64,000 bases of DNA, from contig NC_087191.1 of NCBI RefSeq assembly GCF_035594125.1, positions 2,528,501 to 2,592,500 of the forward strand, in the 5' to 3' direction. Of this stretch, positions 1 through 13,493 are shown piece by piece; within the stretch, counting starts at the first letter, position 1, and every line of letters begins with the position of its first letter. This stretch comes from Scylla paramamosain (taxonomy: Eukaryota; Arthropoda; Malacostraca; Decapoda; Portunidae). A program made the position numbers and the translations under genes. The notes under the pieces are model-generated. The model made no database searches and was not told the DNA's origin. It saw only the letters and a list, made by a program, of their open reading frames with translations.

Positions 1-816
1 TTTTCTTTCTCTATATAAGAAGCTTTGTATGCATTTTGGCGTAAATGTAAAAAAGCACTCCAAATACACGTTGTTCTATTGCTCGATATCGAGTGTTCTT
101 TATGCCTAAAAAGTACAAAAACTCTCACAATAAACTTTTCTCATAATGTCTTTTCGTTTTATCATGTAGAATAATTTTGATGCATTTTGGCATTTTCTAC
201 ATAACAAACTTAAAAAGAAAACAATCAAAATGCACGTTTTTCATTAAGTTAAACTCTTTCTTCATTAGAGGATTTTTGGATGCATTTCAGCGTTTTGTAA
301 CGTAAATAACTCAAAAACACTGAAAAGAGACATTTTTGTTAATATTGTCTTCTTTTCCAATATAGGGTGATTTACTTGCTTTTCATTGTTCTTGACCCTC
401 GCACGATCATAAACACTCAGACACTCTTTTTGTAAATCTCTTTTCCTTTCCCCATATATGGGGGTTTGCATGTAATTTGGCGTTTTCGTACCTAACAATG
501 TGAAATACACTCAAAATACACGTTTTTCGTAATGTTCTTCTGTTTCTCCATTTAGAGAGCTATTTATTACTTTTAGCATCTTGGTACCTAAGACGCTCAA
601 AAAACACTCAGAGCACGTTTCTTGTTATGCTCTTTCGTTTCCCATATAGGGTAATTTCCATGTATTTTAGCGTTCCTTTACAAAACGAAGTAAAAAAAAA
701 CACTTGTTTTTTTAGTTATATTATTCTCTTTCTCCTTAAACGGTGTTTTGCATGTGTTTAGACATTTTGGTACATAAGTACTAAACACTTTAAGGGCACG
801 TTTTTTGGTAAACTTG

Positions 817-840
817 TTTTTTTTTTTTTTTTTTTTTTTT
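817..840. repeat. Poly(T) tract, 24 bp
   Basis: An uninterrupted run of T replaces the middle of a monomer. It follows GGTAAACTTG and precedes ACTATGTAGC, so it looks like local slippage expansion of the monomer's own T-run. Confidence 0.9.
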
Positions 841-892
841 ACTATGTAGCATTATTTCCTTTCTTTTCAGTATTTTGGTTCCTAACAACAGT

Positions 893-923
893 ACCTCTGT
901 ACTGATAGAATCAGTACAGAGGT
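893..923. repeat. Perfect 14-bp-arm palindrome, 3-nt loop
   Basis: The left arm ACCTCTGTACTGAT (893-906) and right arm ATCAGTACAGAGGT (910-923) are exact reverse complements with AGA between them. The arm sequence is not part of the satellite consensus, so this is a local novelty and not the generic monomer dyad. Confidence 0.9.
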
Positions 924-3900
924 GCTTTGCATGCTTTTTAACGTTTTGTTACGTAAGTAGTTTAAATCACTCAAAAGACACGTTTTTCATAATGTTTTAT
1001 CTTCGTATATAGAATGTTTTATGTTTTCTAGCGTTTTTCTGGATAATACCCTCATAAAAACTCAAAAGTCACGTTTGTGGAAACGCCATTTTCTTTCCAC
1101 ATATAGTGTGCTTTTCATGCATTTTGTGTCCATGCATTTGCATACATATAGAGTGCTGTTCAGTCTATTTCAAGTTTTTGTTCCTAAGATGCAGAAAAAT
1201 TCATAAATACACGTTTCTCGTATTGCCTTTTCGTTTCCTCATATAAGATAATTTCCATGCTTTTGATGTTTTTGTACGTAACAAGCTGAAAAAAAAAAAC
1301 ACTCAAAAACTTGTTTTATGGGAATGTTATTATCTTTCTCCATAAAGTGTGTTTTCCATGCGTTTTATTGTTTTTGGTACGTAAGAAGATCGAAAACACC
1401 CAAAGGACACGTTTTTCGTAATTTCTTAATATATTGGCATACAAGGTGAATTCCATGCTTTTTAGCGTTTTGGTCTCGTACATGCTCAAAACCACTGAAA
1501 GGCAAGTCTCTGGTAATGTCGTTTCGCTTCCTCATATTGGGGGCTTTGCATGTATTTTACATGGTAATTAACAAAGTAAAAACAATCAAAATACACATTT
1601 TCATTAATGTTCTGGTTTTCCATTTAAAATATGTTTTAGAATTTTAGTAACGCTTATAATACACTTCTCTGATAATATTCTCTCGTTTCCCTATATAGGT
1701 TATTTTACATGCATTTAAATGCTATAAATACTTATGTTTTGTAATATTATTCTGTTTCCACAAGAAGGTTGTTTTCCATGCGTTGAAATTATTTAGTATG
1801 TAAAAAGCTCAAAAACTTTTAAAAGACATCTTTTTCGTAAAGTTGTTTTGTTTTCCCTTATAGGTTGATTTTCATGTTTTTTTTTTTTTTTAACGTTATG
1901 TTGTTTAACACGTTCAAAACATTCAAAAGACATGTTTCTGGAAATCTTGATTCCTCTCCTCATGTAGGCTTTATTGCATGCTTTTTGCCGTTCTGGTACC
2001 TAACAATGTGAAATACACTCAATATACACGTTTTTGGTAATGTTGCTCTGTTCCTTCATATAAAGTGTTATTTATCCATTTTATGGTTTTGGTACCTATG
2101 AAGCTCAAAACACGTACGTCTCTGGTAATGTTATTTGCTCTTTATATAGGTTATTTTGCATGCATTTTCGTTGTTATTATACATAACATGCTCAACAACA
2201 CTCAAAATACTTGTCTTTGGTAATGTCATTCTGTTTCTTCGTAAAGGAAGTTTTGCATGCGTTTTAGCGTAAAAAAAAACTGAGAAAAACTATAAAAAAA
2301 AAAAAAAAAACGTTTTTCGTAATGTTGTTTTCTGGTATATGTCATGTTTTCCCACATAAATCTGGTTTCGCATGAAATTTGGGTTTTTGGTAACTAAGAA
2401 TATGAAAAACACTCAAAATACACGAATTTGGTAAGGTTGTTCTGTTTCTCAATTAAGAGTGTTAATCATGAGTTTCAGCATTTTGTTATCTAGGAAACTT
2501 CTCCATATACACGAGTTTTTGCGTTTTTTGCCTTGTTCTTTTGAACTATAATACACTCATTATACTCTTTTCTAGCAATGTCCCTTTGTTTCCCAATGTA
2601 CCGTGCTTTGTATTATTTTAGCGTTTTTTTGTAGGTAACAAGCTCAAAAACACTCAAAATATACCTTTTTGGTAATGTTTTTTTCTGTTTCTTGATATTG
2701 GTTGGTTTGCATCCATTTTAACGTTTTTCTACGTAAAACACTGGGAAGGAACGTTTTCAGTAATTTTGTTTTCGATTCCCATATAAAGTGAGTTCCTTAT
2801 TATTTATCATTTTGGTGCTTAACATGCTGAAAAACATTCAAAAGACAGATTTCTGGTAAGGTCGTTTAATTTCCTTATATAGGAGGCTTTGCATGCAGTT
2901 TAGGGTTTGGTACATGTCTAAAAAAAAAAACAACTAAAATCAACTTTTTTGATAATATTCTCTTATCATATAATTGCCTTGAATTTTCCCAGAATTTTGG
3001 CATTTCGGTACCTATGAAAATAAATAAAAAAAAAAAAACCTATTTTTTTATTTATTTTTTTTTTTTTTTTCAAAATAAGAGTGGGTTTTAGGTTTTTGGT
3101 ACTTAAACTTAAAAACACTCATAATATACGTTTCTCGTAATGTCCTTTTGTTTCCCAAACATAAGGTTCTTTGCATGTATTTAAGCGTTTTTATAGATAA
3201 CATGATCAAAAATACTCAAAATACATGTTTTTGGTAATTTTATTCTATTTCTTCATAAAGTTTGTTTTGCATGCGTTTTAGCGGTTTAGTATATAAGGAG
3301 TTAAAAAACACTTAAAAGCAAGTTCTTGATAAAAATTGGTTTTATTCAAATGTAATGTGATTGCCCTGCTTTTTAGTCCTTTATTGCCTATCACGATCAA
3401 AAACACTCAAAAGACTTTTTTCTGGTAATGTCATTTTTTTCTCACATAAAGCTGGTTTCGCATGCAATTTGGGGTTTTGGTAACTAAGAATGTGAAAAGC
3501 TCTAAAAATACACGCATTTAGTAAGGTTGTTCTGTTTCTCAATTAGGAATGTTATTCATGAGTTTCAGCATTTTGGTATCTAGGAAACTTCTCCATATCC
3601 ACAAGTTTTTGCGTTTTTTGCCTTTTGGTTCTTTTGAACTATAAAATACTCATTATACACTTTTCTTGCAATGTCCTTTTACTTCCTAATATAGAGTGCT
3701 TTGCATCAATTTTCGCGTTTATTGTAGGTAACAAGCTAAAAAACACTCAAAATATACCCTTTTTCTGTTTTTTTTATATTGGTTGGTTTGCAACCGTTTG
3801 AGCGTTTTTCTACGTAAAACACTGAGAAAACACGTTTTCAGTAGTTTTGTTTGGATTCCCGTATAGTGTGAGTTCCTTATTTATTTATCGTTTTGGTGCC

Positions 3901-5029
3901 TAACATTCTGAAAAACACTCAAAAGACAGATTTCTTTAAAGGTCGTTTAATTTTCTCATATAGGAGGAGGCTTTGCATGCACTTTAGAGTTTGGTATATA
4001 ACAGTCCGAAAAAAAAGCTAAAATTAACTTTTTTGATAATTTTCTTTTATCATATAATAGCCCGGAATTTTCCCAGAATTTTGGCATCTCGGTACCTATG
4101 AAGATGAATAACAAAAAAAAAAAAAATCCTATTTTTTTATTTTTTATTTATTTATTTTTCTAAATAATGAGTGTCATTTGTGGGTTCTAGCTTTTTGGTA
4201 CTTAAGGAACTAAAAACAATCATAATACATATTTCTCGGAATGTCCTTTCGTTTCCCAAACGTAACGTTCTTTGCATGTATTTAAGCGTTTTTATAGATA
4301 ACATGATCAAAAACACTCAAAATACATATTTTTGGTAATGTTATTCTGTTTCTCCATAAAAGGTGTTTTGCATGCGTTTTAGCGTTTTGGTATGTAATGA
4401 GCTCAAAAACACCTAAAAACATATTCTTGGTAAAAGTTGGTTTTATTCCCATGTAATGTGATTGCCCTGCTTTTTAGTGGTTTATTGCCTAACACGCTCA
4501 AAAACACTCGAGAGACATTTTCTGGTATTATTATTTTTTTCCCACATAAAGCTAGTTTGGAATGGAATTTGGGGTTTCGGTAACTAAGAATATGAAAAAC
4601 ACTCAAAATACAGGCATTTAGTAAGGTTGTTCTGTTTCTTAATTAAAAGTGTTATTCATGAGTTTCAGCATTTTCGTATGTAAGAAACTTCTCTAATACA
4701 CACATTTGGTAAGGTAGTTCTGTTTCTCAATTAAAAGTGTTATTCATGAGATTCAGCATTTTGGTATGTAAGAAACTTCTTTATGTACACGAGTTTTTGA
4801 GTTTTTTCCCTTGTGGTTCTTGTGAAACTATAAAACACTCATTATACACGTTTCTCGTAATGTCCTTTTCTTTCCTAATATAGAGTGCGTTTCATCCATT
4901 TTCGCATTTTTGTAGGTGACAAGCTCAAAAACACATCAAAATATATATTTTTGGTAATGTTATTCTATTTCTTCATATTGGTTGGTTTGCATCCGTTTTA
5001 GCGTTTTCCTACGTAAATCACTGAAAAAG

Positions 5030-5070
5030 ACACGTTTTCAGTAATATTGTTGAAATTGCTGAAAAAAAAA
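5030..5070 (+). repeat. Truncated C2 monomer (deletion scar)
   Basis: C2 normally runs from TTTTCAGTAATTTTG through TTTATCGTTTTGGTGCC to AACATGCTG. Here it reads CAGTAATATTGTTGAAATTG and goes straight to CTGAAAAA, losing about 60 bp. The same scar with the same filler is at 24,480-24,512, 35,490-35,520, 47,411-47,445 and 53,695-53,727, so it marks one HOR lineage. Confidence 0.85.
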
Positions 5071-5636
5071 AACACTCAAAAGACAGGTTTCTGGTAAAGT
5101 CGAGTAATTTCTCAATATAGGTGGCTATGTATGCACTTCAGGGTTTGGTACATAACGCCAGAAAAAAGCTAAAATTATTTTTTTATAATTATTTTTTTTT
5201 TTACAAAATTTCCCTGAAATTTTCCAGAATTTTTGTATCTCGGTACCTTTTTTTTTCTCTCTCTCTATAAAGTGTCATTTCTGTGTTTTAGCTTTTTGGT
5301 ACTTAAGGAACTTAAAAACACTCATAATACACGATTTTCTTAATTTCCTATTCTTATAGAAACATAGGGTTCTTTACATGTATTTAAGCGTTTTTATAAG
5401 TAACATGATCAAAAACACTCAAAATACATATTTTTGGTAATGTTATTCTGTTTCTCCAAAAAGGGTGTTTTACATGCGTTTTAGCGTTTTGGTATGTAAG
5501 GAGTTAAAAACACTTAAAGGCAAGTTCTTCGTAAAAGTTGGTTTTATTCCCAAGTTATGTGATTTTTCTGCTTTTTAGTGCTTTGTTGCATATCACGCTC
5601 AAAAACACTTAAAAGACATTTTTTCTGGTAATGTCA

Positions 5637-5637
5637 T
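5637..5637. other. D1-to-A1 HOR jump
   Basis: A D1 monomer (GGTAATGTCATTT) switches in mid-monomer to the A1 end (AAGCGTTTTTATTGGTAACATG). B1, C1 and D1 are then repeated. The same join is present near 54,301. It is best read as an unequal exchange shared by both paralogous segments. Confidence 0.8.
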
Positions 5638-7557
5638 TTAAGCGTTTTTATTGGTAACATGATCAAAAACACTCAAAATACATGTTTTTGGTAATGTTAT
5701 TCAGTTTCACCATGAAGTGTATTTTGCATGCGTTTTAGTGTTTTGGTATATAAGGAGCTCAAAAACACTTAGAGGCAAGTTCTTATTAAAAATTGGTTTA
5801 ATTCCAATATAATGTGACTGCCCTGCTTTTTAGTGCTTTATTGCCTAACACGCTCAAAAACACTCAAAAGACATTTTTCTGGTAATGTCATTTTTTTCCC
5901 ACATAAAACAGGTTTCGCATGCAATTTAATAAGATTGTTCTGTTTCTCAATTAAGAGTGTTGTTCATGAGTTTCAGCATTTTGGTATCTACGAAACTTCT
6001 TCATATACACTAGTTTTTGCATTTTTTGCCTTGTGGTTCTTTTGAACTATAAAACACTCATTATGCTCTTTTCATGCAATGTCCTTTTCTTTCCCATTAT
6101 AAAGTTCTTTGCATCAATTTTCGTGTTTCTTATAGGTAACAAACTCAAAAACACTCAAAATATACTTTTTTGGTAATGTTTTTCTATTTCTTTATATTGG
6201 TAGCGTTTTTCTACGTAAAACACTCATGAGAAGACACGTTTTCAGTAATTTTGTTTTGAATTACCATATAGAGTGAGTTCTTTATTATTTATTGTTTTGG
6301 TGCTTAAAATGCTGAACAACACTCAAAACAGAGATTTCTGATAAGGTCGTTTAATTTCCTCATATAGGAGGCTTTGCATGCACTTTAGGGTTTGGTACAT
6401 AACAGTCCGAAAAAAAAGAAGCTAAAATTCACTTTTTTGATAATATTCTTTTATCATATAATTGCCCTAAATTTTTTCAGAATTTTGGCATCTCGGTACC
6501 TATGAAGATAAATAAAAAAAAATAAAAAAAAATCCTATTTTTTTATTTTTTATTTATTTATTTATTTTTTCTCAATAAAGAGTGTTATTTGTGGGATTTA
6601 CCTTTTTGGTACTTAAGGAACTTAAAAACACTCATAATACACGTTCTCGTAATGTCCTTTCGTTTCCCAAACATAAGGGTCTTTGCATGTATTTAAGCGT
6701 TTTTATAGATAACATGATCAAAAACACTCAAAATACAAGGTTTTGGTAATGTTATTCTGTTTCTCTATAAAATGTGTTTTGCAAGCGTTTTAGCAGTTTT
6801 GTATATAAAGAGCTCAAAAACATTTAAAAGGCAAGTTCTTGGTAAAAAATGGTTTTATTCCAATGCAATGTGATTGTCCTGCTTTTGAGTGCTTTATTAC
6901 CTATCACGCTGAAAAACATTCAAAAAATACTTTTCTGGTAAAGTCATTTTTTTTCCCCACAAACCTATTTTTGCATGTAATTTGAGGTTTTTGGTAACTA
7001 AGAACGTTAAAAGCACTCAAATTACACGAATTTAGTAAGGTTGTTCTGTTTCTCAATCAAGAGTGTTATTCATGAGTTTTAGCATTTTGGTATCTAAGAA
7101 ATCTCTCCATATACACGAGATTTTGCCTTGTTTGCTTTGTGGTTCTTTTGAACTATAAAACACTCATTATACACTTTTCTTGCAATATCCTTTTGTTTCC
7201 CAATATAGAGTGCTTTCCATCAATTTTCGCGTTTTTGTAGGTAAAAAGCTCAAAAACACTCAAAATATACCTTTTTAGTAACGTTTTTCTATTTCTTGAT
7301 ATTGGTTGGCTTGCATCCGTTTTAAGGTTTTTCTAAGTAAAACACTGAGAAGACACGTTTTCAGTAACTTTGTTTTGGATTCCCATATAGAGTAAGTTCC
7401 TTATTATTTATCGTTTTGGTGCCTAACATGCTAAAAAACACACAAAACACAGATTTCTGGTAAGGTCGTTTAATTTCCTCATATTGGAGGCTTTGCATGC
7501 ACTTTAGGGTTTGGTACATAATAGTCCGAAAAAAAAAAAAAAAAAGCTGAAATTAAC

Positions 7558-7558
7558 T
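7558..7558. other. E2-to-i1 HOR jump
   Basis: E2 stops after GCTGAAATTAACT and continues directly as spacer i1 (CTCCATATACACGAG), then A2, B2, C2, D2 and a full E2. The result is a unit of about 1.57 kb (anchors 6494 to 8063). The same join occurs near 56,266 (anchors 55214 to 56774, 1.56 kb). Confidence 0.8.
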
Positions 7559-9915
7559 CTCCATATACACGAGTTTTTGCACTGTTTGCTTTGTGGTTCT
7601 TTTACACTATAAAACACTCATTGTACACTTTTCTTGCAATGTCCTTTTCTTTCCCAATATAGAGTGCTTTGCATCAATTTTCGCGTTTTTGTTAGTAAAA
7701 AGCTCAAAAACATTCAAAATATACCTTTTTGGTAACGTTTTTCTATTTCTTGATATTGGTTGGTTTGCATCCGTTTTAACGTTTTTCTACGTAAAAGACT
7801 GAGAAGACACGTTTTCAGTAACTTTGTTTTGGATTCCTATATAGAGTGAGTTCCTTATTATTTTTTCTTTTGGTGCCTAACATGCTAAAAACACACAAAA
7901 CACAGATTTTTGGTAAGGTCGTTTAATTTCCTCATATTGGAAGCTTTGCATGCACTTTAGTGTTTGGTACATAACAGTCAAAAAAAAAAGCTGAAATTAA
8001 CTTTTTTGATAATATTCTTTCATCATATAATTGCCCTGAATTTTCCCAGAATTTTGTCATCTCGGTACCTATTAAGATAAATAACAAAAAAATAAATAAA
8101 ATCCTATTTATTTTATTTTTTTATTTTTCATTTTCTAAATAAAGAGTGTTATTTGTGAGTTTTAGCTTTTTGGTACTTAAGGAACTTATAAAAACACTCA
8201 TAATACACTTTTCTCGTAATGTCCTTTTGTTTCCCAAACATAATGTGCTTTGCATGTACTTAAGCGTTTTAGCGGTTTGGTATATAAGGGGTTAAAAAAC
8301 ACTTAAAGGCAAATTCTTCGTAAAAGTTAGTTTTATTCTCATGTAATGTGATTATTCTGCTTTTTATTGCTTTGTTGCATATCACTCTCAAAAACACTCA
8401 AAAGACACTTTTCTGGTAATGTCATTTTTTTTCCCAAATGAAGCTAGTTTCGCATGTAATTTTTCATTTTTGTAACTAAGAATGTGAAAAACACTTAAAA
8501 TACACAATTTAGTAAGGTAGTTCTGTTTATCGATTAAAATTGTTATTCATGCATTTCATCATTTTGATATGTAAAAATTTCTCTATATACAGGAGTTTTT
8601 GCGTTTATTGCCTTGTGGTTCTTTTAAAACTATAAAACACTCATTATACACGTTTCTCGTAATGTCCTTTTGTTTCCTAATATAGAGTGCTTTACATCCA
8701 TTTTTGCATTTTTTGTAGATAACAAGCTCAAAAACACTCAAAATATATCTTTTTGGTAATGTTATTCTATTTCTTCATATAGGATGGTTTGCATCCGCTT
8801 TAGCGTTTTTCTACGTAAAACACTGAAAAGACACGTTTTCAGTAATTTTCTTTTCGATTCACATATTGACTGATTTTCATATTATTTATCGTATTGGTGC
8901 CTAACATGCTGAAAAACATTGAAAAGACAGGTTTCTGGTAAAGTCGTTTAACTTCCCTATATAGGTGGCACTTTAGGTTTTGGTACATAACAATCAGAAA
9001 AAAAAGCTATAATTAACTTTCATGATAATGTTCTTTTTTTCACATAAATTCCCTGAATTTTTAAAGAATTTTTGCAATTCGGTACCTATGAAGATGAAAA
9101 AAAATCCCATTTTTTTTTTTATTTATTAATTTCTTTTTTCTAAAACGTGTTATTTGTGGGTTTTAGCTTTTTCGTACTGAAGGAACTTAAAAAAACACAC
9201 ATAATACACGTTTCTCGTAATGTCCTTTCGTGTATTTAGCATGCGTTTTAGTGTTATGGTATATAAGGAGCTCAAAAACACTTAAAGGCAAGTTCTTGTT
9301 AAAAATTGGTTTTATTCCAATGTAATGTGTTTGCCCTGCTTTTTAGTGCTTTATTGCCTAACACGCTCAAAAACACTCAAAAGACATTTTTTATAGTAAT
9401 GTCATTTTTTACCCACATAAAGCTGGTTTCGCATGCAATTTGAGGTTTTGGTAACTAAGAATGTGAAAAACACTCAAAATACACGCATTTCGTAAAATTG
9501 TTCTGTTTATCAATAAAGAGTGTTGTTACAGAGTTTCAGGATTTTAGAATGTAAGAAACTTCTCTATATACACGAGTTTTTACGTTTTTTGCCTTTCAGT
9601 TCTTCTGAAACTATAAAACACTCATTATACACGTTTCTCGAAATGTCCTTTTGCTTCCGAATATAGAGTGCTTTCCATTCTTTTTCGTGTTTTTTGTAGG
9701 TAACAAATTTAAAAACAATAAAAATATACCTTTTTGGTAATGTTATTTTAATTCTTCATATTGGTTGGTTTGCATCCGTTTTAGCGTTTTTTCTACGTAA
9801 AACACAGAAAAGACACGTTTTTAGTAATTTTGTTTTGGATACCCATATAGATTGACTTGCATGTTATTTATCGTGTTGGTTCCTAAGATGCTGAAAAACA
9901 CTCATAAGACCGTTT

Positions 9916-9962
9916 TCTGGCAAAGAAGTTTAAATTTTTTAATTTAATTTAATATTACGGGT
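9916..9962. other. Deletion with AT filler in D2
   Basis: D2 breaks after GGCAAAGAAGTTTAAAT, passes through a TTTAATTTAATTTAATATT filler and resumes at ACGGGTTTGGTACATAAC. The central D2 core, including the GCATGC motif, is lost. Confidence 0.75.
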
Positions 9963-11079
9963 TTGGTACATAACAGTCCGAAAAAGTTTAACTTTTTTGA
10001 TATTGATTGAATTGAAATTGGATTGAAATTTCACATAATTTCCTGAATTTTGCCTGAATTTTGGCATATCGGTACCTGTGAAGATGAATAAGAAAGAAAA
10101 AAAATATCGTATTTTTTTTATTTATTTATTGTTTTCTCAATAAAGAGTTTTATTTGTAGCTTTTAGCTTTTTGGTAATTAATGAACTTAAAAACACTCAT
10201 AATACACGCTTCTCGTAATCTCCTTTCGTTTCCCAAAAATAGTGTTCTTTGCATGTATTTAAGCGTTTTTATTGGTAACGTAATCAAAAATACTCAAAAT
10301 ACATGTTTTTGGTAGTGTTATTCTGTTTCACCATAAAGTGTGTTTTGCATGCGTTTTAGAGTTTTGGTATAAAAGTAGCTCAAAAACACTTAAAGGCAAG
10401 TTCTTGGTAAAAATTCGTTTTACTCCAATGTAATGTGATTGCCCTCCTTTTAAGTACTTTATTGCCTGTCACGCTCAAAAACACTCAAAAGACACTTTTC
10501 TGGTAAATCATTTTTTTTCCCACAAATCTATTTTCGCATGCAATTTGGGATTTTGGTAACTAAGAATGTTAAAAGCACTCAAAATACACGCATTTAGTAA
10601 GGTTGTTCTGTTTCTCAATTAGGAGTGTTATACATGTGTTTTAGCATTTTGGTATCTAGGAAACCTCTCCATATACACGAGATTTTGCGTTTTTTGCCTT
10701 GTGGTTTTTTTGAACTATAAAACACTCATTATACACTTTTCTTGCAAAGTCCTTTGGTTTCCCAATACAGAGTGCTTTGCATCAATTTTGGCGTTTTTTT
10801 TTTTGTAGATAACAAGCTCAAAAACACTCCAAATATACCTTTTAGTAACGTTTTTCTATTTCTTGAAATTGGTTGCTTTGCATCCGTTTTAGCGTTTTTC
10901 TATGTAAAACACTGAGAAGACATGTTTTCAGTAACTTTGTTTTGGATTCCCATATAGAGTGATATCCATATTATTAATCGTTTTGGTGCCTAACATGCTA
11001 AAAAAAAAAACACTCAAAACACAGATTTCTGGTAAGGTCGTTTAATTTGCTCATATTGGAGGCTTTCCATGCACTTTAG

Positions 11080-11264
11080 GGTTTGGTACATAACAGTCGA
11101 AAAAAAAAAGAGCTGAAATTAACTTTTTTTGATAATAATCTTTTATCACATAATTGCCCTGAATTTCCCTAAGGTTTGGTACATAACAGTCGAAAAAAAA
11201 AGAGCTGAAATTAACTTTTTTTGATAATAATCTTTTATCACATAATTGCCCTGAATTTCCCTAA
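11080..11264 (+). repeat. Single-monomer tandem duplication (93 bp)
   Basis: The stretch from GGTTTGGTACATAACAGTCG through TTGCCCTGAATTTCCCTAA occurs at 11080-11172 and again at 11173-11264. The copies differ only by one A in the poly-A run. It is a one-monomer gain within D2/E2 and very recent. Confidence 0.9.
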
Positions 11265-12831
11265 GAATTTTGGCATCTCGGTACCTATGAAGATGAATAA
11301 GAAAAAAAAAATATATATATATTTTTTATTTTTTTATTTTTTTTTTATTTTCTAAATAAAGAGTGTTATTTGTGGGTTTTAGCTTTTTGGTACTTAAGGA
11401 ACTTAAAAAAAAAAAACACTCATAATACACGTCTCTCATAATGTCATTTTCTTTCCCAAACAAAATGTTCTTTGCATATACTTAAGCATTTTTATACATA
11501 ACATGATCAAAAACACTCAAAATACTTGTTTTTGGTAATGTTATTCTGTTTTTCCATAAAGTTTGTTTTGCATGCGTTTTAGCGGTTTCGTATATAAGGG
11601 GCTAAAAAACACTTAAAGGCAAATTCTTCGTAAAAGTTGGTTTTATACCCATGTAATGTGATCGTTCTGCTTTTTAGTGCTTTGTTGCATATCACGCTGA
11701 AAAACACTCAAAAGACACTTTACTAATGTCATTTTTTTTCCCCCACATGAAGCTAGTTTCGCATGTAATTTGGCATTTTCGTAAATAAAAATGTGAAAAA
11801 AACTCAAAAAACACAATTTGGTAAGGTAGTTCTGTTTATCGATTAAAAGTGCTATTCATGCATTTATTCATTTTGATATGTAAGAAATTTCTCTATTTAC
11901 ACGAGTTTTTGCGTTTATTGCCTTGTGGTTCTTTTAAAACTATAAAACACTCATTATACACGTTTCTCGTAATGTCCTTTTGTTTCCTAATATAGAGATC
12001 TGTACATAATTTTTTGCATTTTTAGTAGGTAACAAGCTCAAAAACACTCAAAATATATTGTTTTGGTAATGTTATTCTATTTCTTCATATAGGATGGTTT
12101 GTATCCGTTTTAGCGTTTTTCTACGTAAAACACTGAAAAGACACGTTTTCAGTAATTTTCTTTTGGACTCACATATTGACTGATTTACATATTATTTATC
12201 GTTTTGGTGCCTAACATGCTGAAAAACATTGAAAAGACAGGTTTCTGGTAAAGTCGTTTAACTTCCTTATATAGGTGGCTTTACATGCACTTTAGGGTTT
12301 GGTACATAACAATCCGAAAAAAAAGCTATAATTAACTTTCATGATAAATTTCTTTTTTCCACATAAATTCCCTGAATTTTGGCATAATTTTGGCATCTCG
12401 GTACCTATGAAGATGAATAACATAAAAAAAAATCCCATTTTTTTTGTTTATTTATTTATTTTTTTCTAAAGAGTGTTATTTTTGGGTTTTAGCTTTTTTG
12501 GTACTGAAGGAACTTAAAAATCGCTCATAATACACGTTTCTCTTAATGTTCTTTCGTTTCCTAAACACAAGGTTCTTTGCATGTATTTAAGCGTTTTTTT
12601 TTTAGATAACATGATCAAAAACACTCAAAATACATGTATTTTGTAATGTTCTTCTGTTTCTCCATAAAATGTATTTTGCATGTGTTTTAGCGTTTTAGTA
12701 TGTAAGTAGCTCAAAAACACTTAAAGGCCAGTTCTTGGCAAAATTTGGTTTTATTCCCATGTAATGTCCCATGTAAAAGCCCTGGCTTTTTGTGCTTTAT
12801 TGCGTAACACGCTCAAAAACACTGAAAAGAC

Positions 12832-13285
12832 ATGCAAAACCTCCCATATGAGGAAATTAAAGACCTTACCAGAAATCTGTCTTTCGAGTCTTTTTCAGCA
12901 TGTTAGGCACCAAAACGATAAATAATAAGGAACTCACTGTATGTGAGAATCCAAAAGAAAATTACTGAAAACGTGTCTTCTCAGTGTTTTACGTACAAAA
13001 ACGCTGAAACTGATACAAACCAACCTATATCAAGAAGCAGAAAAAAACATTACCAAAAATGTATATTTTGAGTGTTTTTGAGCTTGTTACCTACAAAAAA
13101 ACGCGAAAATGGATACAAAGCTCTCTATATTGGGAAACAAAGGGACATTGCGAGAAAAATGTATAATGAATCTTTTATAGTTCAAAAAAAAACACAAGGC
13201 AAAAAACGCAAAAACTCGTGTAAATGCTGAAACTCATAAATAACACTCTTAATTCAGAAACAGAGCAAACTTACTAAATGTGTGT
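12832..13285 (-). repeat. Inverted HOR piece 1 (D2-C2-B2-A2-i1-E1 reversed)
   Basis: Read on the minus strand, this is the consecutive E1, i1, A2, B2, C2, D2 order of a normal HOR. It sits between two plus-strand C1 monomers, the first followed by a stub of D1 (AAAAACACTGAAAAGACA). The end joins ATGTGTGTCAAAAACACTAAAAGGCAAG. The insert and the duplicated C1 account for the longer anchor gap of 1,683 bp. Confidence 0.9.
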
Positions 13286-13493
13286 CAAAAACACTAAAAG
13301 GCAAGTTCTTCGTAAAAGTTGGTTTTATTCCCATGTAATGTGATTGCCCTACTTTTTAGTGCTTTATTGCCTAACACGCTCAAAAACACTCAAAGACACT
13401 TTTCTGGTAATGTCATTTTTTTCCCACATAAAGCTAGTTTCGCATGGAATTTGGGGTTTTGATAACTAAGAATGTAAAAAAACACTCAAAATA

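Larger units (their letters stand above)
1..2332 (+). repeat. Diverged monomeric satellite, no clear HOR
   Basis: Tandem monomers of about 90-100 bp in one orientation. Each has an A-rich CACTCAAAA-type start, a GTAATGTT-type middle, a TTTGCATGC-like core and a TTTTAGCGTTTTGGTAC-like end. Neighbouring monomers differ from one another and are not arranged in the 1.1-kb order seen downstream. A loose cycle of about five monomer types can be followed, with TTTCTCGTAATGTCC-type A monomers near 628, 1,216 and 1,662. The downstream HOR appears to be built from the same five types, so this may be an older, unhomogenised state. No gene is visible. Confidence 0.85.
2333..9240 (+). repeat. Segment P1, paralogue of 51.9-58.0 kb
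   Basis: HOR units here match units near 52-58 kb in the same order at offsets of about 48.45-48.8 kb. Matching anchors are 4090/52538, 5241/53890, 6494/55214, 8063/56774 and 9080/57882. Shared idiosyncrasies include the GTATAG-TGAGTTCCTTATTTATT form of C2 (3,850 and 52,300), an AATAATGAGTGT E2 end (4,165 and 52,615), a truncated C2 (5.04 and 53.7 kb), a D1-to-A1 jump (5,637 and 54,301) and an E2-to-i1 jump (7,558 and 56,266). Confidence 0.8.

Noticed and set aside
265..510. Open frames of 60-104 codons on both strands throughout the satellite
   Set aside because: They recur in every HOR with the same Phe/Leu/Lys-rich wording, break differently in each copy, and follow the monomer period. 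They have no gene-like context, so they are by-products of the repeat.
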